From the NCBI RefSeq assembly GCF_905475465.1, contig NC_062257.1:310001-374000 (forward strand): a DNA stretch of 64,000 nucleotides, given 5' to 3'. Position numbers and translations under genes: made by a program. The stretch is from Pieris napi. Taxonomy: Eukaryota; Arthropoda; Insecta; Lepidoptera; Pieridae. Below, one piece after another: positions 47,407 to 62,400 of the stretch. Position 1 is the first letter of the stretch. The number at the start of each line of letters is the position of its first letter. The notes below the pieces were generated by a model. That model had not been told where the DNA came from. It saw only the letters and a program-made list of their open reading frames with translations, and ran no database searches.

Positions 47407-50400
47407 ATGGCAGGCGATCAGGCGCAGTTTTATAATTTACTAATTACATTATTATCACCAGATAATGACGTACGAACACAAGCAGAAGTAAGTACTTATT
47501 AAAATGTAAATTATATATTATTTTGTTTTAAATTCCGTTATGTAAAGAGTATTATTTTAAAAGCTTGCCTCGTGTCAAAACGTGGTCATGGAGGATCTCC
47601 GGTTTATTTTTTTTTTTATAAAATTTAAACACGTTTTACGCTTAATAATGTGAACACGAACATGTAATAACTATTTCTAAAGTATATACTGTATAAATTC
47701 TCAAATTTAGTTACAATTACTATTTTAGGATTGTGGTAATGAACATGTGCTATTTTAGGTTTTAATGATGTTGCGCCGAATTTTAGTAACGGAAATTACA
47801 TTAATGATTTTATTGCAATGAAATGTACGGATTCCTATAACTAAAACTTATTATTTTTTTGTGTCTCAGGAAGCCTACAATAATATATCAACAGAAACGA
47901 AGGTAGTATTCTTAGTGGGTGCCATCCAAAATGCAGACCTTGCAGAAGAAGCCCGACAAACAGCAGCTGTATTGCTGCGAAGATTACTTAGTGCAGAGTT
48001 CTTTGAATTCTTCCCCAAATTGCCCTTTGAACAACAAGCTATGCTTAGGGAACAGTTGTTGCTCACTCTACAAATGGATGTTAGTCAGCAGTTGAGACGC
48101 AAGGTGTGTATTTTATATATATTTTTAGAATGTGTTTATTTATCATAATAGATCTGCTAATAGCATTAGACTTTATTTGTTATATACAAGTCAAAGTATA
48201 CATTATAATATAATGTTTTGTTTAAGCTTATTTCTCTTTGTGGCCTGCCTAATTTGAAATAATTTAGTCACTACATGTTTGAAGTCTAAAGGTGTGACTC
48301 ATACTGTTATGTTAATAAGCCAAGTTCTGTACTATGATTAGATTAATTAGTAACAGGACTATCCATAACCAAGTATTGATGCATAAAGATTTGATTTGGT
48401 CATATTTATAAATATAGATAGTTAAAATTTATTTGTTTGGCAATAGGACAACGAGGTAAAAAATTTAACACCTTCATTAAGACCTTAGCTTTATAATTAA
48501 TGAATGCATATTTTTACAGATCTGTGATGTAGTATCAGAATTAGCCAGGAACCACCTCGATGATGATGGTGTCAACCAGTGGCCAGAGTTCCTTCAGTTT
48601 ATGTTTAACTGTGCCAATGCACAGGATTCTAACATCAAGGAGGCTGGCATCAGAATGTTTACGTTAGTAAAAGCTGATATTAACTCATGTCATGACGGCA
48701 TTATAGTTAAAATTCCTATTCAATTGATACTGAACTGAAATTAAAACCTTATGAATGATATTAAAGACTTATATCTGGTTTAGATCTGTGCCTGGAGTTT
48801 TTGGCAATCAACAGACAGAAAACCTTGATTTCATCAAGAGGATGCTCCTCTCAGCACTGCAACCGTCAGAATCTGAAGCACTGCGTATGCAGGCCGCGAA
48901 GGCAGTGGGTGCCTTCATCTTGCTTCATGACAAGGAACCCACCATTCAGAAATACTTGGCTGATCTGCTGCTGCCATTTATGCAGGTTTAACTTATTATT
49001 TTATGCCATTTTTTTGCACACACGATTCCTACGTGTACATTTCTTTATGAAATGTATTACTGCCAATGTGTGCAATATTAAATAGAGGATTTCGCTAACA
49101 CCAACCTAACATTAGGATGGAGTTTGATAGTAGCCCTCGAGACATTTATTTTTATAAAGATTTCATGTTTAAACTCACTCTAAATTATACATGTTTTTTT
49201 AAATAAATTTTTGACCATGGCAATTTGTGTTTATCAGATTGTAGTGCAATCTATAGAAAAATCTGACGACGATGCTGCTCTCAAAGTTCTGATAGAACTG
49301 GCGGAAACTACACCTAAGTTCCTCAGGCCGCAGGTTGAGGCTATTTTCCAAGTCTGCATCAAGGTATGTTATTTATGTTGGAACTATCAATCATTACAAT
49401 TTCCACTTATATTTAAAGTTGAATGTTTTATGTTACATTTTGACCATCATTACAGTTTTGTATATTCTCATAGTTGCAGCATAGTATTTGTAATTTTTTA
49501 GCTCCCATACAGGGTGGCGAAAAAGTCGTGGATCAAACGCATATAGGGGATAGATGAGGTCATCAGCGGCCAAAAATTGTTCTACGGGAGGTCTCTAAGC
49601 TCAACCCCTGCAGAGTTATAATTTATTTTGTGTTTTATAATATGTTGTTGTTTTTTCGTCCTAGAAAGATATTAGAGAGACTCATGGCCATGTGTAATAA
49701 ATACCTTTTCAGAATCCCTATTAATTGCGCCAAAACTTGTAATACAGGGTCACTTTTCGGTAGAGTATTTTTTTTCACAGTGGGGTCCGAAGTAAACAAA
49801 AAGTTTTGATTTAAAAAAAAATTATATCGTATAACTTAATATTATCTTCAATACACTCAATAAACAACTATAAATAGTATGTCTATCGCAAGAACTCATC
49901 AGTACCAATCTAGTGGATAATATGAAAAAGATACAGGTGTATTTTATTATAAAACACAAAATAAATCATAACTCTGCAGGGGTTGAGCTTAGAGACCTCC
50001 CGTAGAACAATTTTTTGCCGCTGATGACCTCATCTATCCCCTATATGCGTTTGATCCACGACTTTTTGGCCAACCTGTATATTTGTGGTCATAGATCAGA
50101 CAATGATAAGTACAATAAAAAAAACATATATTGAGTGTTACATATTTTAATAGTGCCTTCAAGATTTCTTAATTTAATTGCATTTATCATATTCTGACCT
50201 ATGGCCACAGATATGTGTCACCTTTGGCATATCTAATATGGGGGCGTCCATAAATTACGTGAGGTGTTTAAGGGGGGGAAGGGGTCGAGTCAAATCTCAT
50301 TTAATCTTACGTTGGAGAGAGGGGGGGTCTCGGCAAATATCACGCAATTTTTTTCTGATTGAAAAAATTTTTTAGGAAAACGGTTGACCCTAAAGGCCAT

Positions 50401-53400
50401 CTCTGCAACTTCCCGCTAACTCCATACCTAAACTATCAACATATCACTTATTTTGTTTTTGAGCTCTTCATGCTCAATAGTACGAATTCTGTGTTATTTT
50501 GAGGTCTCCGAGCTCAAAAAGATAGCTTCTTACGCGTTTACGACATTTTGAAAAATCTCACGTGAGATTGGGGGTTGGGGGAGGGAGTGGAATAAAATCT
50601 CACGACATCTCACCAGGGGGGAGGGAGGTACAGAAAATTTAAAAAAACACCTCACGTAATTTATGAACGCCCCCTATAAAAGATTTTTTTAATTTATGAA
50701 GTTGGTTAAAAAACCTTAATGCTTAGTATGTTTGTGTGAAATAGCTATTAAGTGACCAAAACAATGATGACAATTGGAGGCAACTAGCTCTCGAAGCTTT
50801 GGTGACGTTGTGTGAGACTGCCCCGGCCATGGTGCGGAAAGTGGTGCCCAATGCGGTCAAGGTGCTCACCCCTCTGGTACTCGAGATGATGTGTGAGCTG
50901 GACGATGAACCCGACTGGTCTCTTCAGGATGATGCTGCCGATGATGACAATGAGCAGTAAGTGGCATAATAATGTTATATTAATATTCTTTGTTCCTGTT
51001 TACTGTAGTACTGATAGTAACTTTTTTGATTAATTGTGAGACTCTTTGACTAATTTAAATTTATGTATAGTAGTGGAATCTCGATAACTCGGACCTCGTT
51101 AAGTCGGAATCCTCAGTAAATAAAAAAAAAGGACATTCCCTTCTGCTGAACCCCTAACAGGCCGGGAGTGACTCAAAATAGTGGGTCATCTTTTACCAGT
51201 ATGGTGGTTCTTCAGGGGTCTTATTACGCGATAAAAAAAGAAAAATGGTGGTCAGAGCGGCCCAATCGTGTGGGCGTTAGTCGAACTCGCCGGATTAATT
51301 ACGAAAGTCAAACGATCTGTTCCACAAAAATTCTAGTATTTTCCGATAGTCCATAAAAAAATAAGAGGCGGCAGTGTCATGCCATACTTATATGCGGTAT
51401 CTAGAATTGTTTAGACTTTGTAACTCAAACAAAATGTTATTTATTTCCTTACGAAGTAATGATAATTCATATTTATTATAATATTAGTAAAATATTATGA
51501 CGAAAAGGAATTCCCCGAAATAATAGCAAGAAAATCCAAAATGAGTGTTTGGGTTCTTGGCTTCTAATATATTGTTTTTGTCTTGTACGCGTGCAATGAA
51601 TGAATACAATTATAAAAAATATGTACAACAAAACTTAATTTCAATTGTTATTCAAATTCGACTCTACAAATCGAAATATACACTTAGATATCGCGCCTCT
51701 CGAAGTTCTTAAGTCGAAAACTCGTTAACTCGAATTTTTTTGACCTTGCCTTGACATTGTTATCGAGATTCCACTGTACTAATATTATTAAGAGATAAAG
51801 TTTGTGAAGTCGTGGGGGGTCATACAGTCTACGGCATTGAATATATTTTATCAATTGAAAGCCACATAGTGTGTTTAGTGTAGATAAGGCTAGACATATT
51901 TACCCAACACATAATTTTTCATGCTAGATTTGCAAAGTAGGTATGTCAAAGAAAAATCGATCGCTAGTGTCGCGTGTCACTAGCTGTAAATGTAAATCTT
52001 AATTATCATCAATAAATATCTAATATATAAAATTCTCCTACTTCTCCGAAACGGCTCAACCGATCGTTATTAAATTTTTTATGCATGTATATATCTATCT
52101 ATCTTTCAAACCCCTAAGTGATAAGAGGTGTCTACCACAGCAAAAAGAAATACTTTTTTGAATTTTTGTTTTGTTTTACACAGCGAACAAAAATACATAC
52201 AACCCTTATTTTCACCTCTCTACGATCAGTCCCTATTTTTTATTATAGCAGGTAGTTATTTTTATTGAACTAAAAAAAAATTTCCTAGAAATAATATACA
52301 TGGCACAACAAACGTTTACTGGGTCAGCTAGTCTCTTAATAAGTTTTACTATCAGTATTAAATAGGTATGCTAAAGTATTACAAAGGTTTTAAGAAAGAA
52401 AAATCGTATGACATAAACCTTACTTTCTCACATAAAGTGGATAAAGTGTCTTTTAAAATAGTAAAATTCTTTCTTTGGCTTCATTTAACTAGAATGTAGC
52501 CACATAGAATTTTACAAGATTAACATCGAGTTAATTAACATTCTTGCTGTTTTATGCCTGGATGTCAGTCCCTTGATGACAAGCGATATTTATAAATTAC
52601 TAGTGGACCGGGCAAACGTCGTTTTGCCATGTATATCATTTATAATAAAAATAGGGGTTGATCGTAGAGGGGTGAAAATTAGAGGTTGTATGTATTTTTT
52701 AATGCTGTATCATAAAAAAATTAAAACTAAAAAAATTGTCTAAAAAATAAAAATTAAAATTTATGGGTACCCCTAACATTTAGGGGGATGAAAAATACAT
52801 GTTGGCCGATTCTCATAGATACCGGATAAGCACAAAAATTTCATCAAAATCGGTCTAGCCGTTTCGGAGGAGTATGGCAACGAAAACTGTGACACGAGAA
52901 TTTTATATATTAGATTTTCAGCTTTTCTTCTATTTTCTCCTTCCTACACCACACCTTTTAATCTCGAAGTATTGGTATTACATGATGCTTTATCCAATAT
53001 AGAATTTATTCAGATCAACTTAGGCACACACATAAACATAGATCATTATATTACACTAGATATTAGAAGATTAAAAAAAAACCTAGTCTAATATTTGGAT
53101 CTTGCTTAATTTCTGCAGATCTGTTTGCCAGTCGGCAAAGGCCTCCTCCGACCCAAATCCAATATACACCCATACCCAACTCAACTTGTTCTGTTGTTAA
53201 TAGAATGAATATGTTTGCAGGAACTATGTAGCGGCTGAATCGGCGTTGGACCGCATTTGCTGCGGCCTCGGAGGCAAGATCATGCTTGGCCTCATCGTGG
53301 GCCAAGTGCCCGAGATGTTGAACTCTGAGGATTGGAAGAGACGCCACGCAGCCCTGATGGCCGTGTCTTCGGCTGGCGAAGGCTGCCACAAACAGATGGA

Positions 53401-56400
53401 GCAGATGTTGGACCAAGTTGTCTCAGCAGTGCTCAATTACTTGGCGGACCCTGTAAGTATTTATTTATACTTTATTACCTTATTCAAAACATTCATATAA
53501 AAAAGCAGGTTACAAAAGTTATAGGGCAACGGGCGGCCTTATCGCTAACAAGCGATTTCTTCCAGGCAACCCTAATGTGGAACAATTAAAAAGAAACACC
53601 TACAGAGGGTAGGTAGAGAGAGAGGACAGAGCTAGGTAAAATAAAGAAAAAATTACAATATTTAATAATATGTATAAATAAAAATTTAAACGCCAATGAT
53701 AAGGTTAACTGAGTCACAATTAATATATATTAGCAGAGCTAATTACGAGGCAGAAAGAAAATGATCAAAAAGAAGATTTTTTAAATGAATGTAAAGACTG
53801 AGCTTGTCTAATATCATTAGGTACTTTGCACAGTAAAGGAGGAGTGGTAGAATTCAGTTTTATGAGTAAAGTAAGAGTTTCAAGAATTAGATTGTATAAG
53901 GAACGCAACTCAAAACTACCGCCAGAGTATAGTTTTGCTATAAGTAACTAGGAGTTTTAGGATTAAAATATTCCAGTCAAATTTACGAAGTCCAAATATG
54001 AATCTGATGCAAACATTTTGTAAGCGCTCTAACTTATCAAGCTGCAACTCTGTTAAATCTGGATAACACACATCATTATTAACATTATACCACGGTGGCT
54101 TGTCCTTATTGAAACTACCGAGTATACAATGAGATAAACTAAGTTTGTTGTGACTAATTTCAGCAGGTGGGGAGTAAAAATTGCCTAATTCATTTTTTGG
54201 TTATAAATTTTCAAATTTTCTGAAGGGTTTCACAAAATTCAAAATCTCATTGATCTCAAAAAATTTAATCATGTTTTAACATTATTGCAATTGCGTGTAC
54301 TTGAATTGAATTTATAAGTTTTCTTTCTCACTAAATCAATGAGTCAGCAGAATGTTCATTTAATAAAAATAGGCTTAAATGAGTACCACTTAACGTCGTC
54401 AATCTTGCCCTTGGCCTACTAGGTCTTCGCAAGCTTTTTCATTATGCTAATTAAGACCACTTCATTGCTAAGATAAGAGAGGTTTCAAAGATGGCCTATT
54501 TTTGCAAAACATAAGCTGTTTAGAATGAACAATAGTAATTTTTTCCTCCCACTAAAGCGTCTGGCCATAGCTGACTTATTCAAATTCATAATCATTTATT
54601 CATTTCATCATAAATAACACAATGTAGAAATACATATTAAATGCTTATAATTTTACATATGAGAACAACTGAAAATAAACTCTCCGCCGCTCTTTTTATT
54701 GACAGATGAACCAAATGAAAATATTTTTATTCCAGCATCCCCGTGTGAGGTACGCCGCATGTAACGCAGTCGGTCAAATGTCAACTGATTTCGCTCCGGT
54801 GTTTGAGAAGAAGTTCCACGACAAAGTTGTTCCCGGTCTACTCATGGTTCTCGATGATAATGCTAACCCACGAGTACAGGTAATTTTACCATACACATAA
54901 AATGAGTAATATTATTTTTTAATTATATTAATTTATTTATAGCCATAAGTTCTGTTACAAATGAAAATGCATTTTTTTATGAAAAACTAGCTGGCCTGGC
55001 GAACATCGTACCTCCTAACAGTCGATTCTTAATTTTTTTTTAATACTTATTCTGCTATTCGGGACACCAGTCTAGCTAGTAAGATAAAAAAAAGAAAGTT
55101 GATAAGACAACAAATACATTATGTCAAAAAATAAAGATTTACCTTCCCGGAACCCCTCCACTAACATTTGAACTTTATGATATGGTATTAAAGTTCAAAT
55201 TGACTTTTAAGTATTATTACGAATATTTTGTATGGGAATATAGAAAAGTGTTATTTTTAGACTTTTTCTCTCCGTAAGAACCATCCTCGTACTTCAAGGA
55301 ATATTATTAAAAAAATCAGACAAATCGGTCAAGCCGTTTTCATTTAATGTCGTGACAACAAAAAACGGGTTTCATTTTTATATATATATAGATGTAATAT
55401 TATTCAAATTTATACCTACATTTTTTTTAGTCTCAGCAAAAAATAAAAATCCCGCGATACGATTTTTTGATTCCTAATGGGGTTTCGACGAATTCTGCCT
55501 TTGTAGCTTAAACAGCACGCGGCCGATCTTTTCAGATCTTCGCCAGACGTAAGATATACGAACATACGGCTGATACCAAGCTTTTGAATCTCTCTATACC
55601 CACTTTGTGCAAGGCGATCACTGCAATCCTATTTTCTTTAACACCCCACTCCATATTGTAATTTGTTAATGAACACGAAAAATATGTGAAATGGCGCAAA
55701 ATCTAAAAAAAGTTTTAAAATAATAGACATGTTCCAAATTCAAAATAATTAAAAAGTAAAAAAAAAAGTTTTATGTAACAGTATTTATGGCCAGACTAGT
55801 TATAATAGACATTATTTATTATTATTAACAATAGGTTAAAAGCCTAATTTAGTAATTTTTAAAGTAACAAAAAACAATTTCATGATAGGTACATAAGAAT
55901 ATCTTATTTTTTATAAGATCAATAGTGTCTCCTTGACTGACGTGATAACGTCTTTAAAATCGTTTTAGTCGGGTGACATGTTCAGAAACTTGTGTCACAC
56001 CAAAACCTCACGAGCGCGATCGCAGGTATAACGAGAGAGAGACGGACCGATCTCCCGTCTCATCTCGAGCGCTGCCAGTCATTCCGTGAATGTATGAAGA
56101 AAAATGTATATCATAGTCGAATAAGTAAACTTGTCATTTTACACCCGAAATTTATCATCAAAAGTGTGAATAAAACGATAGATGTAATTTAAAATTTGAA
56201 AAAATTGTTATCTTCATTAATTCCTTACTTCCCAAAAACTTATATCACCAATAAGACGTTATCACGTAAACATCTCGATCGTAAACCTACTTTACAAACA
56301 ACCAATATTTTTTTTCTAAATACATATTGTATTGGTTTTGTTACAGGCGCATGCCGCAGCTGCATTGGTGAACTTCAGTGAAGATTGTCCAAAACCAATC

Positions 56401-59400
56401 CTCACCCAATATCTGGGACCTCTGATGGACAAGCTTGAGGCAATTCTTACCGCCAAGTTCAAAGAGGTTTGTGTTTATTGTATACACTCGATAGTATTTT
56501 CTATACCCAATGTTCGTTTGTGGCCAATTAGCTCAATCTGTTGGTCACTTCCATACCATTGGGAAATTAAATGTGGACTTTGCTCCGTTTCTATCTATTA
56601 TAGATAGTCAGGGATCTCAGTGCGCAGACATTTTTATTAAATAATATAATTAACCTGTTTAAAAATTTTTTGAAGTGAAACTTCTTTATCGGGGTTGGAA
56701 AAAAATTTAGTGTAACATTTTTTCGTTACGCGTCACGTTTTTCGGTTACGCGCCATGTTCCTTTTTGAAGGCAAACTTCTTTATCGGCGTTGGAAAAAAA
56801 TTTACCGTCACATTATTTATTATTTGTTATTTATTATTTATTATTCGACACTTAATATTTTAATGACAATTAAATTCATTAAATTCCTAACATATCTTCC
56901 TTTTTCCGTCCCTCTAAGTATCGGAAATCTAAACTTTTAGATTTGTATAAATATGAACAACACTTCAAGATTACTTTGCCACTGAAGTTTCACTTCTGAC
57001 ATGTGTACTTTGTACACAAACACTTTTTTTTTTTTTTTTCAAATTTCTATTGAAATGTTGCCATATGTACATATTTATAATTTTGTTGCCGTTACAGTTG
57101 GTGGAAAAGGGCACAAAGCTGGTACTGGAGCAGATAGTGACCACCATAGCATCGGTGGCCGATACGGTGGAGAAAGACTTCGTGCTGTACTATGACCGTC
57201 TCATGCCCTGCCTCAAGTACATCATAGCAAATGCCAACACTGAGGAACTGAAACTGCTGAGAGGCAAGACTATCGAATGCGTCAGTCTTATTGGTAAGTT
57301 CAATCGCATCTTTTGACAATTGACTGGTTGCTGTAAAAATATTTTTTTGAAATTGAAGAAGTACTTCTTTTTGAGCGTTAGGGAAAAATGATGAGGTAAT
57401 TTTAACGCGTGTACATAAGTACATACACGTTTTTTGAAGTTATACATATAGGCGCCTAATGAAAAATTGATGAGGTGAAATTTTACGATATGCGCGCACC
57501 GTGACATAAAATTAACAGAATGAAGATGACCACGGAAGATGCTACGGCATTGGACATAATTTAAAAACAACATTCAAATAATAATAGACTTTATGTTACA
57601 CTTAATGTAAGATAATAATAATAAATATTTATTTATTTAATTTTTCAAATGTAAACTAAACTTTATTGACAATAATGATTCTTTTTCCAGTCTTTGATTA
57701 TTTAATTGTAATTATTTATTTGCATGCAATCAAAAACTATTTTTAATAATGAAGTACAGCTTCATACGCGAGTACATAAGTACACGCACCCTTTTTTTTA
57801 ACCATCTGCAATCAGCCGCTTGGCTTTTGTCCGATTTCATGATATCATTCCCAGTCAGTTGTACAGTTGTATAAAGTCTCTATGGACAAGATTGGACTTT
57901 AGTGTAGTGCTCAGCCCTTAGTGATGAAAGTGTCAATGAGAACTATCTGACATTTTTTTTTTGTACATATATTGACCAATTGGTTGGTTAAAAAATTAAT
58001 GATTTATTTTGTGTTCACTGTAGATGTTGTCACAAATACACTTAAGCTTAAATTATAATGACCAGTGGGTTCAGGGCAGCAATCTCCTTTTTAATCAATA
58101 TCAACTAAACCCGTGCAACCGTCCAATGTCTAACACTATAATGCTGCACTGAAATCTCAATCAAAACTGCTCGACTCACTCGAGGCATTTGCTCTACTGT
58201 GATACTTTGTTAGTTATTCCAATATCAAATTTTTCATTGATGCTGTGTGCTTCTATTGATAGTTGTGATTGTTATAATTTTCGGTGAAATAATTCTGTAA
58301 AAATGGGGTTCAGAAGATTGTGTCGTAGATATTAATGGATAAAAAAAATTTTAGGACTCGCGGTGGGTGAGCAGAAATTTATGGCAGATGCCTCTGAGGT
58401 GATGGACCTTCTGCTGAAGACGCACACAGATGGAGAAGCCCTGCCCGCTGACGACCCGCAGACCTCCTATCTCATATCTGCCTGGTCTCGGATCTGCAAA
58501 ATTATGGGTGAGCTTTTATTAGACAGGCTGAAATTATATTCTGAATTCGTCATTTTGTTTCTGTGTATTTTACAGGATTATGTTTGAATATATTTGCAAA
58601 ATTTTTGATTAACATATATATTATGTAATATTTTACAAGAGTATAATTCCAATATAGGAATTTCTAAAATGTAAAGTTATATAACCTTCATTAGTCAGAG
58701 TTACATTGTTTTTACTTAACTATCTAGTCTATCATAGACCGACAGAGATAATTTGAGTTAATGTAATCATACAATTATTAACCTTTATGATTAAGGGTGT
58801 TCAATTTAAACAAAGAAATATCTTAAGAATTAATTTAAATTTATGGTTAGTCACGGCTTTTGCCATTCTTATACACATGCCCTTGAAATTTCTCGGCTAA
58901 TCTTTAAGATCATACAGTCAGGCTATGGATCCTCTAGTATCTATTGAGAGAGAGAGAGAGAGAAAGCTCTTCCTTGAAATCTCTAATGTTAAATCCTTAT
59001 GAATTACTTGTCCTAATATTTTCTCTTTTTATTATATTTTTTTACCCATTCAACAGTATTGTTGCTCTGCTAGTAAAAGAAACATTTTATAGGCTGCCTG
59101 TTAGTTCTTATAATTTTAGTATTATGATTGTTATGTATGTTTAAACAGTAAATATTAATTTTTGTAGTTAAGTTTGTATCAATAGAAATTATACAAATTG
59201 ACTTCCTACAGTTTTCATTTGTAATATATAAAATAAAAATCTTTAGGCAAGAAGTTTGCTCAATACTTACCAATGGTGATGGAGCCAGTTATGAGAACGG
59301 CAGCGATCAAGCCTGAAGTGGCACTACTCGACAACGAAGACCTGGAAACAATCGATGGGGACCTTGACTGGCATTTTGTCTCACTTGGGGAACAACAGAA

Positions 59401-62400
59401 CTTTGGCATCAAGACTGCAGGTGAGACTTTATTTTAGAAGCAGTTTAACATGTATATTATTTGTGAAAAATATGTTACTCTTTAATCTATAGATTTTATA
59501 TGTTCGCGTTTCCGTTCGGTTCTAATTACGAGCACAGCGTATTTTCGTGTTTTTCATACAGATACCGGCAAACATTTTGAACAAATGTCCTTGCGTGACT
59601 TGAGTGACGTTTGTGTCCCGCGTTGCGCAAACTTTCCCCCCACTCCCTTGTTTAATGCTCAAGATGTTTGCCGGTATCTGTACTTTTGTTACTATTTATC
59701 AATTATATTTGTAACGAACGTTTGACGCTTTCCAGGCCTGGAAGACAAAGCCTCCGCCTGTGAGATGTTGGTCTGCTACGCGCGTGAGCTAAAGGAAGCG
59801 TTCTCCGAGTACGCGGAGCACGTTGTGAATCTGATGGTGCCGATGCTGAAGTTCTACTTCCACGAGAACGTGAGGATGTCGGCCGCGGAATCCCTGCCCT
59901 ATCTGCTCGAGTGCGCCAAAATAAAAGGCCCCCAGTACATACAGGGAATGTGGGCGTACATCTTGCCCGAGCTGCTCAAGGCTATCGACTCGGAGCCCGA
60001 GCAGGAGGTGCAAATTGAGCTGCTCAACAGTCTGGCGAAGGTACTTTCTTTTTTTGTCTCTTATCGTGAGTTAACAGATACATACATGTATGGGTTTACT
60101 TTTATTATTTTATATTATTGCTTTGACATAATTATTAATTATTTCGTGAGGCTGAACAAAAGTTAATATTATCATTACTGTACTGTTAATTCTGATTTAC
60201 AGTTTCTTGCACTTTTTTTGTTAAGTTTGAATCTTAACAATATTATTAGACCACTAGCTGGCCTGGCGAACATCGTACCGCCTAACAGTCGATTCTTTAT
60301 TTTTTTTTAATACTTATTCTGCTATTCGGGACACCGGTCTAGCTAAGATAAAAAAAAGAAGGTTTATAAGACAACAAATGCATTATGTCAAAAAATAAAA
60401 ATTAACCTTCCCGGAACCCCTCCACTAACACTTGAACTTTATGATATGGTATTAAAGTTCAAATTGACTTTTAAATAATATATAATGTATGGGAATATAG
60501 AAAAGTGTTGTTTTTAGATTTTTTCAGTCAATTTTTTTTAATTATACTCTCCGTAAGAACCATCCTCGTACTTCAAGGAATATTATAAAAAAAAGAATCA
60601 GACAAATCGGTCAAGCCGTTTTCATGTTATGTCGTGACAACGGAAAACGGGTTTCATTTTTATATATTATATAGATTAAGTTTTATAAAAGTTTTTTAAT
60701 GCATATTGGACAAGTTGGTTAACTGACGATGATCAAATTGAGACAGTAATCATGTTTTATTAACAAATGTGTCTGTGACAGTGTATCGAGGTGTTGGGTA
60801 CCGGCTGCCTGTCTGAAGAGTCCATGGCAGAAGTTCTTCGTATCCTGAACAAACTGCTCACGGAACACTTTGAACGCGCCACCGAAAGACGACAGAAGCG
60901 AGCTGATGAGGACTATGATGAGGTAAACAACATATATATATGTTAATATGCAATAAATGTGACCGGCCTATATGTATTTAAACAAATAAATGTATGATTT
61001 ATATAATGTTAAATATATAGAAAATAGTGTTTATTGATTAATAATAATATTAGCCTTTATTACAAGATACTATTTTACTTAATCCAAACTTGAAAACTTG
61101 AATTTTAACGATGTACATTTTTGATATTTTGGAATTGCTTTAATTATCAGTATAAAAGTACTATCATTTATGTGTTAGAATACAATATTTATTTATTGCG
61201 CTATCGTACACAAACATGACAATTTATATTACATTAAATACGTAATCTATTCCCCATCCGTCTTACGAATTTTCGATCAGGTCACGTGTCCTGACGCGAG
61301 TTTAAAATTTTTTACTCATTCCAAAAAAAGTGTACAACGCCGCTAAAGAAGTTTTCACTTCAAAAATGAACTTAAATATAATTGAATATTTACATTCCCT
61401 CAATACATTGACCTGAGCAGTTCTGCAAATAAATAATTACTTTTGCAGGTAGTGGAAGAGCAATTAGCAGACGAAGACAACGAAGACGTATACGGCTTAT
61501 CTCGCGTCGCGGACGTCCTCCACGCCCTGATGGCCGCCTACCGCGACGCCTTCTACCCTCATTTGGACTCTCTCTTACCACACCTGGTGCAGCTGCTGGC
61601 TCCTTCCCGACCTTACGCCGACCGCCAATGGGCCATATGCATCTTCGACGACGTCATCGAATTCGGAGGACCGGCTTGCGTCAAATACCAGGACATCTTC
61701 TTGGAGCCGATGCTCAACGGCCTCAGGGAGAGGGAGCCGGAGATCAAACAGGCGGCGGCCTACGGCTGCGGGGTTTTAGCCCAGTTCGCGGGACCGCACT
61801 TCGCGGCGGCCTGCGCTCGGGCCGTGCCCTTGTTGGCCGCGCTCATAGCGGAGCCCGACTCTAGATCCGTAGAAAATATCAACGCAACAGAAAATGCCAT
61901 ATCGGCCGTGGCGAAGATCATCAAGTATAACCATTCGCAAATTAATAGGGACGAGATTATAAGGCATTGGTGAGTGGTTCAAGTATTAAGTCACGCAATT
62001 TTTGGAGATTATTGACCCCCCCATGTAACGCGCCGTAATGTTTTTCTGTATAGCAAAACGTTTCGTAACCACCCAGTGACAGCCCGTTCACACTAGTCGT
62101 AAGTCGCATATGACTAAAAGTCGAAAGTCTGATGTGCCTGTTCACACTGCGTCGCGAGTCGTATAGGTCTTAGTTTCGCGCCATTCGGAATAAAACACGA
62201 ATGGAGTGAGCAAGCAATGTGTAGCGAATCTAGGAAGCGGGGCGGGGAGAGAGAGGTAACAACGCGCTCGAGTCGATTAGATGCACGACTAGTGTGAACA
62301 GCAACAAGCAGGCACCTATGCAAGCACCATTCGACGCGATTTTTAGTCTTACAACGGGCGCTGGCCCATCGGATGGTTTTTTGAATCGTATTAGACTAAA

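Noticed and set aside
50178..50375. 65-aa plus-strand frame
   Set aside because: Formed by a MITE end and a G run.
61390..61581. Arg/Gly-rich minus-strand frame over importin-5 exon 15
   Set aside because: GC-rich antisense of the true exon; no homology.
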